Assembly (NCBI GenBank): GCA_049964655.1
Contig: JBMFXC010000001.1
Coordinates: 4,696-68,695, forward strand
Reading direction: 5' to 3'
Source of the DNA: JAJZJT01 sp049964655
GTDB lineage: Bacteria > Actinomycetota > Acidimicrobiia > Acidimicrobiales > RAAP-2
Length of the DNA: 64,000 bases
This document shows, piece after piece, positions 8,030 through 14,691 of the stretch (positions within the stretch are counted from its first letter, which is position 1; each line of letters opens with the position of its first letter). Made by a program: the position numbers and the translations under genes. The notes below the pieces were generated by a model. The model was not told the origin of the DNA. It was given only the letters and a program-made list of their open reading frames with translations, and made no database searches.

Positions 8030-8901
8030 CCCCGCCCCCGCCCCCGCCACCAGCCACGTCGTCCGGCGGCGCCAGCCCTGCTCGGCGAGTCCGCCCGCTG
8101 GCCGTCGTCGCCGCCTGCCTCCGCCGGGACGCCACCGAGGCGTTCTCCTACCGGCTCCCGTTCCTCTGGCGGTTCGTCGAGCTCTTCACCGGCCTGTTCA
8201 TGCTGTACTTCCTCGGGCGCCTCGTCGGCAGCCGCATCGCCACCACCACCGGCACCGCCGTCACCGGCGGCTACTTCGGCTACGCGGTGCTCGGGACGGC
8301 GTTGGTCACCGTGCTCCACGGATCCCTCACCGCCTTCTCCAACCGGCTCCGCACCGACCAGACCACCGGGACCCTCGAGGCCATGTTGGCCACGCCGACT
8401 CCCGCCTGGCTGACCGTGGTGGCCGGCTCGGCCTACAGCCTCGCCCAGATCGTCGTCATGGAGCTCGTCACCCTGCTCGTCGCCGTGGGTATCTTCGGGC
8501 TCCGCTTCGACGCCAGCCCCGTTGGCGTGGTGGTGCTGCTGGCCGGCCTCGTCGCCACCCTGGCCTGCTTCATGTCCCTCGGACTGCTCCTCGCCGCCTT
8601 CACCATGGTGTTCAAGCGGGGCCAAGGGCTCGCCGGGCTCGCCGTGTCGGGGTTCACCCTGCTCGGTGGCGTCTACTACCCCGTCTCCCTGCTCCCGCCG
8701 TCTCTGCGCGACATCGGCGCCGCGCTGCCCTTCACCTGGGCGCTCGACCTCGTCCGCGGCACCCTGATCTTCGGGGGCGTGCCCGCAGCGCGCCTCGTCG
8801 AACTGGCTGTCACCGACGTCGTCCTCCTGCCTGTGGGCATCTGGTTCTTCGGGCGAGCCGTGGACCACACCCGCCGGACCGGGACGCTCGCCCAGTACTG
8901 A
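8026..8901 (+). CDS. ABC-2 type transporter permease
   Basis: Integral membrane protein of 291 aa with six predicted helices after a Pro-rich N-terminal tail. The region around YAVLGTALVTVLHGSLTAFS and RTDQTTGTLEAMLATPT matches ABC-2 export permeases. A later GGVYYPVSLLPPSLRDIGAALPFTWALDLVRG segment is also typical. It partners the overlapping ATPase. Substrate is inferred only from the adjacent lasso genes; drug or polysaccharide export is an alternative. Confidence 0.82.
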   Translation: MTPPPPPPPATSSGGASPARRVRPLAVVAACLRRDATEAFSYRLPFLWRFVELFTGLFMLYFLGRLVGSRIATTTGTAVTGGYFGYAVLGTALVTVLHGSLTAFSNRLRTDQTTGTLEAMLATPTPAWLTVVAGSAYSLAQIVVMELVTLLVAVGIFGLRFDASPVGVVVLLAGLVATLACFMSLGLLLAAFTMVFKRGQGLAGLAVSGFTLLGGVYYPVSLLPPSLRDIGAALPFTWALDLVRGTLIFGGVPAARLVELAVTDVVLLPVGIWFFGRAVDHTRRTGTLAQY

Positions 8902-8908
8902 CCACGTC

Positions 8909-8930
8909 TGCTCCACGGGCCTCGGGAGCA
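8909..8930. terminator. hairpin between convergent lasso operons
   Basis: TGCTCC at 8909-8914 pairs with GGAGCA at 8925-8930 across a 10-nt loop, in the 36-nt gap between the permease and cyclase stops. It lacks a U-tract. A bidirectional terminator is inferred from position. Confidence 0.35.
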
Positions 8931-8937
8931 CGCACCC

Positions 8938-10236
8938 CTACCGGCAGCGGCCTCGGTCCCCGTCGGTGTGCTCAGGTGCCACCTCCACCGTCCGGCCATG
9001 GTCGCCCAGCCAAGCAGCCTGCAGGAGAGCAAAGGACAGTCCGCTCGGGAAGGGAGAACACCACTCGTCACGGAGGGCTTCCGGGTCGACGAGGTCCGGA
9101 TCGACACCACGACCACTCCAGGCGCGAGCGAAGGACCGCCCTTCGTCGGTGAGGTAGGAGCGGTTGAAGCTGGCCTTCGTCGTCCGGCTGACCACCCGAT
9201 CCGGCAGCAGGTCCCCCACCAGCACCCCGAGGGCCTCGGTCCGACTTCGGACGCCGAAGGGAGCGAAGTGCGCTCCGACGGCGTCCACCACGGCCGGGTG
9301 CAGCAGCGGGTCGACACAGGCCACGTCGTACTTGTCCGCCAACAGCTGCGAATTGCGCGCCAACAGCCAGTCTCCGCGATTGCGGCCATAGCGCTTCAGC
9401 GCGCGCCGCCACGACACCGGCTCGTCGGCCAGGTCGGCGGCGATGCGGGCCACCAGCTCACGGCGAGCAGCCGGACGGACCCACGGGAGCTCGAGCTTGG
9501 CCTCCATCCGACGCTCCCAACGCGCCCGCCGCATGGCCCGTGGCATGCCGGCAGCCGCGATCCCCCGGGCCACCCCGGGACGCAGCGCCGCTGCCGGATG
9601 GGACCAGACCTCGAGGAAGGGGGCGCCCCGCCGGGCGCGCAGAAGGTCGTCGCCCCCCTCGCCGGTCATCCGCGTGCCACCACGACCCAGCTCGAAGACG
9701 ACCAACGCCGTATAGAGCGGGGCCGGCGGCACGAACCCGTATCTCCCGAGCAGGCGTCGGGCCACGGGCCCGACGAGGCCGAGCTCGCCCCCGACCTCGA
9801 TCCGCACCCACTCGTCGAGGCCAACATGAGTGACGACCAGCTCCTGCCACTCGGCTTCGGCCGACAGGTCGTCCTCGTACCGGAAGGTGACTGGTACCGG
9901 CAGTGGCAGCCCGTGCCGTCGGGCCACCGCGGCGGCGATGGCCAAGAGGGCCGACGAGTCCCGACCGCCGGAGAACTGGACAAGGCACGGCGGCCGGGTC
10001 AACGCCGCGGTCACCACCTCCTCCAGCACGGCACGGGGGTTCGTAGCAGTGGCTCTCGGTACCGACGGTGCAACCCCAGACACCCCTGGGCTGCCACCGA
10101 GGTCGGGTTCCACTTCTCCGAAGGGCATACCTACCAACAGCTCGAGCGCAGTGAGCGGCTCGAAGGGCGGCCGGGGACCGCCCAGACCACGACCGGCCTC
10201 GGCGAGCGCCGACCCCGCCTCGTCCGTCAGCGCCAC
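8938..10236 (-). CDS. lasso peptide cyclase (Asn-synthetase-like), short N-terminus
   Basis: ATP-dependent enzyme of 432 aa predicted to adenylate the ring Asp of the lasso core and form the isopeptide macrolactam. The PP-loop motif SGGRDSS lies at residues 89-95. It is followed by RYEDDLSAEAEWQELV, GEGGDDLLRARRGAPF and RTTKASFNRSYL, as in asparagine-synthase synthetase domains. Known lasso cyclases usually carry an N-terminal class-II amidotransferase-like domain of about 200 residues; here only about 88 residues precede the loop. The GTG at 10236 is the nearest usable start and overlaps the kinase gene by 10 nt. The frame is open to 10380, but that would run inside the kinase gene. Confidence 0.85.
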   Translation of the reverse strand: MALTDEAGSALAEAGRGLGGPRPPFEPLTALELLVGMPFGEVEPDLGGSPGVSGVAPSVPRATATNPRAVLEEVVTAALTRPPCLVQFSGGRDSSALLAIAAAVARRHGLPLPVPVTFRYEDDLSAEAEWQELVVTHVGLDEWVRIEVGGELGLVGPVARRLLGRYGFVPPAPLYTALVVFELGRGGTRMTGEGGDDLLRARRGAPFLEVWSHPAAALRPGVARGIAAAGMPRAMRRARWERRMEAKLELPWVRPAARRELVARIAADLADEPVSWRRALKRYGRNRGDWLLARNSQLLADKYDVACVDPLLHPAVVDAVGAHFAPFGVRSRTEALGVLVGDLLPDRVVSRTTKASFNRSYLTDEGRSFARAWSGRGVDPDLVDPEALRDEWCSPFPSGLSFALLQAAWLGDHGRTVEVAPEHTDGDRGRCR

Positions 10237-11228
10237 GGTGACGACGTAGAGAGCAGGCTTGCTACCGCCGTCGCCGCCCCGTCCGACCCCCAGGGCAGCC
10301 GGGCCCGGACCACGGGCACCGCCTCCACGAGGTCGGCACTGGCGGTGAACTGCGCGGCCAGCACGTCGCGGTCGACCCACCCGGTCAGCCGCGGCTGCCC
10401 CGCCACGACCAGGAGCGCATCAGCCGGGTTGACCGCTTCGACCTCGAGCTCCCGACAGGTCCGGTCCGGTTCAGGAAGGACGAGAAGCCGAAGCGCCACG
10501 GCGCCATCACGCTGGGCGGACTTCGACTGCCGGTCGAAGATCGCCACGCGCCCATCCGCAGTTGGTCGCGTCTCGACACCTGGCCGGTCGAGGACGGCCT
10601 CGATCGCCCAGGACGCCTCTGGTCGCAACCGCAACTCGTCACAGCCGCCCAGAAGTACGGGGGGACGACGACCCGCGTCGAGGCACAGGACGTCGTCGCT
10701 GACCATCGCGTACCCCTTGGCCAGGGCGAGGGCCGCGGCCGTGGTCTTGCCGGAGCCTGACGGACCAAGGAAGCCGACCGCCGACGCGCTCGCACCGGGG
10801 TCACGCACCGCCGAACCGTGCAAGGTCAGGCAGCCGGCCAGTGTCCGCACGAAGGACAGCACCGTGCCGACGAAGTACAGGCCGACCTCGTCCACGTCCA
10901 CCGACGGATCCCAGTCGACACGCACCTCGTCGAGGCCTGCCGACACAGCGAAGTCGAGGCGCCCGTGGACACGGAACCGGTAGCCGTCCGGATCTGCGGT
11001 GGCGGTGTAGAACACCGACCCGTCCGGGTTCGGCCGCCGCGCCACCTCCCGCCCACCGACGAGCTCGCCGCACACCGGGAGCTGCGCTCCGAGCCGGAGG
11101 GTCAGGCCCCTGCCTTCACGCTCCCGAGGATCGCTGCGGACACCGCCGAACCCCAAGTCGACCTCTGACCACACCCGCAACCCATAGAAGTCGTACCCGA
11201 GCAGGTTGGCGTCGTCACCCTCCGGCAT
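10227..11228 (-). CDS. HPr-kinase-like lasso peptide kinase
   Basis: Protein of 333 aa resembling the C-terminal catalytic domain of HPr kinase. LHGSAV at 136-141 is followed by the P-loop GPSGSGKTT near residues 155-163, then KGYAMVSDDVLCLD with an acidic pair. There is no PTS locus nearby, and it sits between the lasso precursor and the cyclase. In kinase-type lasso clusters such as paeninodin, homologues phosphorylate a serine at the C-terminus of the peptide. Here the precursor has Ser at core position 17, two residues from the end. The ATG at 11228 lies 20 nt after the precursor stop, so both are probably co-transcribed. Confidence 0.82.
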   Translation of the reverse strand: MPEGDDANLLGYDFYGLRVWSEVDLGFGGVRSDPREREGRGLTLRLGAQLPVCGELVGGREVARRPNPDGSVFYTATADPDGYRFRVHGRLDFAVSAGLDEVRVDWDPSVDVDEVGLYFVGTVLSFVRTLAGCLTLHGSAVRDPGASASAVGFLGPSGSGKTTAAALALAKGYAMVSDDVLCLDAGRRPPVLLGGCDELRLRPEASWAIEAVLDRPGVETRPTADGRVAIFDRQSKSAQRDGAVALRLLVLPEPDRTCRELEVEAVNPADALLVVAGQPRLTGWVDRDVLAAQFTASADLVEAVPVVRARLPWGSDGAATAVASLLSTSSPWR

Positions 11229-11248
11229 CGACGCCGGCGCGCCCCTGG

Positions 11249-11389
11249 TCAGCCCCCCGAGACGGTGTGGCAGCGCGTCAAGTCGTGGTTCTGACCAAAC
11301 GTGTTACCGCCGGTCACGTCGGCGATCGACCCGACGACCTCGAGCTTGGGGGCCTCGTACGTCCGCTGCTGTCCATGCACACGTTCCAT
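11249..11389 (-). CDS. lasso peptide precursor
   Basis: A 46-residue ORF between B1 and the kinase. The leader (1-27) contains Y11-E-A-P14-K-L16-E-V-V-G20, the YxxPxL...G recognition motif of lasso leaders, and Thr26 at the -2 position required by B2 proteases. Predicted cleavage after Gly27 releases the core GNTFGQNHDLTRCHTVSGG. Gly1 and Asp9 would close a nine-residue macrolactam ring, leaving a ten-residue tail with one Cys (class II, no disulfide). The calculated neutral monoisotopic mass of the unmodified lasso is about 1981.88 Da; one phosphate would add 79.97. The start ATG is 6 nt after a weak -10, so the mRNA may be leaderless. Confidence 0.88.
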   Translation of the reverse strand: MERVHGQQRTYEAPKLEVVGSIADVTGGNTFGQNHDLTRCHTVSGG

Positions 11390-11425
11390 GCCCCCATGCT
11401 CACCGTCGCCACGCTCCGTCGTCAA
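11390..11425 (-). promoter_or_regulatory. promoter of the lasso precursor gene
   Basis: On the minus strand TTGACG (11425-11420) and GAGCAT (11401-11396) are separated by 18 bp. The precursor ATG starts 6 nt after the second box. The -35 is near-consensus and the -10 is weak, which suggests an activator-dependent leaderless promoter that would let the precursor be made in excess over B1 and B2. Confidence 0.45.
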
Positions 11426-11432
11426 GACACGC

Positions 11433-11460
11433 TCACACCTTTTCTGACCGTTTCACACCT
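11433..11460. promoter_or_regulatory. paired direct repeat upstream of the lasso precursor promoter
   Basis: TCACACCT occurs at 11433-11440 and 11453-11460, exactly 20 bp apart, so both copies face the same side of the helix. They begin 7 bp upstream of the -35 box. This is a typical place for an activator acting on a weak promoter. The regulator is not identified. Confidence 0.5.
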
Positions 11461-11464
11461 CGAG

Positions 11465-11719
11465 TCACTCCTCCAACACGCCTTGTGCTCGTAGCGTGGC
11501 CAGGAACGCCCGGACGTCGGCGGCCGCCTGCTCGGTGCCGACGTCGTAGCTCGCCACGAGATGGGCGACGAGCTCGTCCTCGCTCCGGTCCTCGACGAGG
11601 AGCTCCCACAGCTCGGCCCCCGTCGGGTTGGTGCGCAGGTAGGACGACGACTCGAGGTCGAGCACGACGCCCTCCTCGTCGACCGTGCGCCACACGAGCG
11701 ACTGCTGTCGGATCCGCAT
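11465..11719 (-). CDS. PqqD-family lasso protein B1 (RRE)
   Basis: Protein of 84 aa matching the PqqD-like RiPP recognition element that binds the lasso leader and presents it to the B2 peptidase. The sequence MRIRQQSLVWRTVDEEGVVLDL, then SSYLRTNPTGAELWELL and a C-terminal helical part, follows the family pattern. The ATG at 11719 is preceded by GGAGG about 12 nt upstream and gives the usual family length. Longer in-frame starts exist at 11764, 11803 and 11857; with 11719 the gap to the B2 stop is 145 nt. Confidence 0.82.
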   Translation of the reverse strand: MRIRQQSLVWRTVDEEGVVLDLESSSYLRTNPTGAELWELLVEDRSEDELVAHLVASYDVGTEQAAADVRAFLATLRAQGVLEE

Positions 11720-11864
11720 GCTCGGCCCTGCCTCCTCGTCACGCTCTCGTCGAGCTTCCCTCATCCCAACAGCCCGGTTTCCCGGACCTTCGACGAGCAC
11801 CATCGTGCCATCTCGACCAGCCCGGCGGGTGCTGTCGGACCATCTCGCAGAGGACACCGCTCGG

Positions 11865-12404
11865 TCAGAACGGCACCACCGCGTCGTCCCGTCCGAAGGC
11901 TCGGCCGTCCTCTAGCTCCACCCACGCGTGGGCCCACACCTCGCCGCTCTGTCGCCGGGCCACGCCGAGGTGCAAACGAGGCTCGAGCCGGCGCAGCACG
12001 CGGGCGGTGACGAGCGCTTGACGGAGGCAGGGCCCCGGGCCGGACGCCAGCTGCCGACCGAACACCTCGGCCAGTCTCACCCGGTCCTGCTCGGTCGCCG
12101 TGAGCGCCGCGGGCTCGGTGACCCGGCGATCGCCGGACAGCGCATCTGGGGCCCGCGGGGTCGACCCGGGGGCCAACTCGGCCCCGAAGGCTCTCGACAG
12201 CCGAGGCAACGGGACGACGCGCACGCTCGCCTCGGCAGCGGCCCACAGTCCCGCCACGACGATGACGTTCCCGATGCCGCCCAGCCCGCCGCCACGGAGG
12301 CGACGGAGACCGAGCCGGGCGACGGTTGCCAGACGACGCCCCCTCGACGGCAGCGACCGCCACCAACGGCGAGACCTCAGCCGCCTCACCGCGCCGGCTC
12401 CCAC
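11865..12404 (-). CDS. lasso peptide leader peptidase B2 (transglutaminase-like)
   Basis: Cysteine protease of 179 aa that would cut the leader after the Thr-Gly pair of the precursor. Residues 41-56 form a hydrophobic segment. The catalytic part contains GPCLRQALVTARVL with Cys126, and AHAWVELEDG with His159 and nearby acidic residues, the C-H-D arrangement of B2 proteins. The N-terminus is rich in Arg and may include non-coding sequence; GTG 12404 has AAGGG about 7 nt upstream, and a second GTG at 12389 is also plausible. It heads the minus-strand lasso genes. Confidence 0.82.
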   Translation of the reverse strand: MGAGAVRRLRSRRWWRSLPSRGRRLATVARLGLRRLRGGGLGGIGNVIVVAGLWAAAEASVRVVPLPRLSRAFGAELAPGSTPRAPDALSGDRRVTEPAALTATEQDRVRLAEVFGRQLASGPGPCLRQALVTARVLRRLEPRLHLGVARRQSGEVWAHAWVELEDGRAFGRDDAVVPF

Positions 12405-12483
12405 GTCCAGCCCTTCTCGCAGGGAGCCCCTGGCCCGAGCAGGCGGGGCGCCGTGCCCGCCCGGCCGACGGTCCTCGGGAGCC

Positions 12484-12810
12484 TCAGGCTTCAGCCCGGT
12501 ACCGGCGCCGCCGAGTCAGCACCAGGCCGGCGGCAACCGCAACGAGGCCGATACCGGCCAGCTCTTCGACGTCGGCACCGGTGAAGGGCAGGCTGGTCAC
12601 CGAGCTCTTCGTCGCCGGGCTTCCCGTGAAGGGCAGCTGGTTCGGGTCAGTCGACACCGGCGGCGTGCCACCTTGGATCGGCTGGCCGGTGGGCGGCGGC
12701 GTGACGTACGGAGGAGTACCAGCAGCAGCGACCCCCGGTGCGGCAAGCCCGCCGACAGCCAGCGAACCGAGCACGACGCCCCCTGCGGCTATCAGGTTCC
12801 TGATCCTCAC
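12484..12810 (-). CDS. small secreted surface protein with two LPFTG sorting motifs
   Basis: Protein of 108 aa with a signal peptide (about residues 1-30, ending GVAAAG) and a Pro/Thr/Gly-rich middle. LPFTG occurs at 59-63 and again at 74-78, followed by a hydrophobic span (about 84-98) and the basic tail RRRRYRAEA. The second motif with its hydrophobic-basic tail is a complete cell-wall sorting signal. The first would be cut off if sorting uses the second. The GTG at 12810 has GGAGG about 10 nt upstream. It is a plausible substrate of the sortase at 1230-2153. The family is otherwise unrecognised. Confidence 0.8.
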   Translation of the reverse strand: MRIRNLIAAGGVVLGSLAVGGLAAPGVAAAGTPPYVTPPPTGQPIQGGTPPVSTDPNQLPFTGSPATKSSVTSLPFTGADVEELAGIGLVAVAAGLVLTRRRRYRAEA

Positions 12811-13173
12811 TGAAAGTGGTCCTCCGTCTCGCTGCCCACACCGCTTCGCTGGGCACCCCGTGCCCACTGCGCACCCGGCACCTCTCGGCTCCTCCCAGCA
12901 TGAACGGTCACCGGGGCTGGCGCAACCTCCCTTGGCCCCCTCCGTCAGCCTAACTACGCACCGAGGGGTACTTACCACGCTCCGCAGTCGTTTGGTCGTC
13001 TCGACACCCGCCGCGTCGGAGCACGCTCTCAACCGGAGGACCGACCCTCCCGCCAGGTCCCACGGCTCCCGGTACTGCCGACCGCTTGCGTGCTGCCCCG
13101 CGGTGGGGCACGCTGACGACGCAGTCCCGCCCTACCGGTCCCGGCTCACCGCGATGGCCGCCTGGGCCCGAGC
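12811..13173. promoter_or_regulatory. divergent promoter region
   Basis: About 360 bases between the LPFTG gene (minus) and the FAD oxidase (plus). It has an AT-richer stretch around 12950-12975 where minus-strand promoter elements could sit, including a TAGTTA hexamer. No coding feature is supported. Confidence 0.3.
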
Positions 13174-14691
13174 ATGGAGAACAGGGGGGCCGACGTGGAC
13201 GGATTCGAGCTCGTGGCGGCCTTGGCCGAGGTGGTCGGAGCAGCCCACGTCACCTCGGGCGCCACGATCAACCCCGACGACACCGGCGACGAGTCGCTCA
13301 CCGTGCCTTCCAGAGCTCCGCGTGCCGTCGTCCGGCCGTCCTCGACGACCGAGGTGGCAGCCATCGTCGAGCTGGCCCGCCGCCACGGCGTCCCGCTCAC
13401 CCCACGCGGCGCAGGCACGGGGCTCTCGGGCGGTGCCACCCCACCAACCGACGGCGTGGTCGTGGCCTTCGACCGCATGGACGCCATCCTCGAGCTCGAC
13501 ACGGCCAACCATGTCGCCGTCGTCCAACCCGGCGTCACCCTGGCCACCCTCGAGAGCGCCTTGGCGCCGCTCGGGCTCGTCTACCCGGTGTTCCCCGGCG
13601 AGCTCTCGGCGTCGATCGGCGGCAACGTAGCCACCAATGCCGGGGGGATGCGCGCCGTCAAGTACGGGGTGACCCGGCATCACGTCCTCGGCCTCGAGCT
13701 CGTGCTCGGCACCGGCGAGGTGGTCCGAACGGGCGGGCGCTTCGTGAAGGCGACCTCCGGCTACGACCTGACCCAGCTCGTCCTCGGCTCCGAGGGCACA
13801 CTGGCCCTGGTCACCGAGGCCACGCTGCGCCTCCACCCGCGCCCGCCGCACGCCACGACCGTTCTGGCCCCGTTCGCCTCCCTGCGAGCCGTGTCCGCCG
13901 CCGTGCCCGCGGTGATCTCGAGTGGGACCGACCCGATGATCGTCGAGTACATCGACCTGGTGTCGATGGCCGGGATCACCGAGAACGCCGGCATCGAGCT
14001 CGGCATCCCCGACCAGGTGCGCGACCAGGCCCTCGCCTACCTCGTCGTCACCCTCGAGCAGCACCGGCTCGATCGGCTCGACGAGGACGTCGAGTCCCTC
14101 GCAACCCTGCTGGCCAGCCTCGGCGCCCTCGACGTCTACGTGCTCCCCGGACCGGCGGGGGCAGCTCTGATCACCGCCAGGGAGCGAGCATTCTGGGCCG
14201 CCAAGGCGGCCGGCGCCAACGACATCGTCGACGTGGTCGTTCCCCGGGCGGCGATCCCCGACTACCTCGAGCGGGTCGGACGGCTCGCCGCCGAGGCCGG
14301 CGCGCTGGTGATCGGATGTGGGCACGTCGGCGACGGCAACGTCCACCTCTCGGTCTTCGAGCCCGACCCCGACGCGTGCCACCGGCTCGTCCACGCCATC
14401 GTCGCGGCCGGGGTGGAGCTGGACGGGGCCGTGTCGGGCGAGCACGGGATCGGCCGTGCCAAGCGCGACCTCTACGTGGCCCTCGAGGACCCGGCCAAGC
14501 TGGCGCTGATGCGTCGGCTGAAGAAGGCATTCGACCCTGCTGGCATCTTGAACCCGGAGGCCCTGCTCCCACCTGCCCCTCCCGAACCGGGAACGAGCCC
14601 GACCAGAGCGGGCCACGAGCGAGGAGCGCCCGGCCGAGCTGACGGAGCATCCGGCGGAAGTGACGGAGCAAAGGAGACTTCTCCCACATGA
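13174..14691 (+). CDS. FAD-linked 2-hydroxyacid oxidase/dehydrogenase (GlcD/DLD type)
   Basis: Flavoprotein of 505 aa that would oxidise glycolate or D-lactate to the 2-oxoacid. The FAD-binding PCMH domain includes PRGAGTGLSGGATPP, then SIGGNVATNAGGMRAVKYGVTRHHVLGLELVLGTGEVV and SGYDLTQLVLGSEGTLA. The C-terminal cap ends with CGHVGDGNVHL and GEHGIGRAKRDLY, both typical of the family. The ATG at 13174 is used; GTG 13195 is an alternative with a G-rich ribosome site. The last ~40 residues are a low-complexity tail. The stop overlaps the next start (ATGA), implying coupled expression with the ThDP enzyme. Confidence 0.88.
   Translation: MENRGADVDGFELVAALAEVVGAAHVTSGATINPDDTGDESLTVPSRAPRAVVRPSSTTEVAAIVELARRHGVPLTPRGAGTGLSGGATPPTDGVVVAFDRMDAILELDTANHVAVVQPGVTLATLESALAPLGLVYPVFPGELSASIGGNVATNAGGMRAVKYGVTRHHVLGLELVLGTGEVVRTGGRFVKATSGYDLTQLVLGSEGTLALVTEATLRLHPRPPHATTVLAPFASLRAVSAAVPAVISSGTDPMIVEYIDLVSMAGITENAGIELGIPDQVRDQALAYLVVTLEQHRLDRLDEDVESLATLLASLGALDVYVLPGPAGAALITARERAFWAAKAAGANDIVDVVVPRAAIPDYLERVGRLAAEAGALVIGCGHVGDGNVHLSVFEPDPDACHRLVHAIVAAGVELDGAVSGEHGIGRAKRDLYVALEDPAKLALMRRLKKAFDPAGILNPEALLPPAPPEPGTSPTRAGHERGAPGRADGASGGSDGAKETSPT

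Noticed and set aside
11315..11396. Alternative lasso precursor starting at ATG 11398 (MGAWNVCMDSSG...)
   Set aside because: That frame lacks the YxxPxL and Thr(-2) motifs and has no sensible core; the frame from 11389 has all of them.
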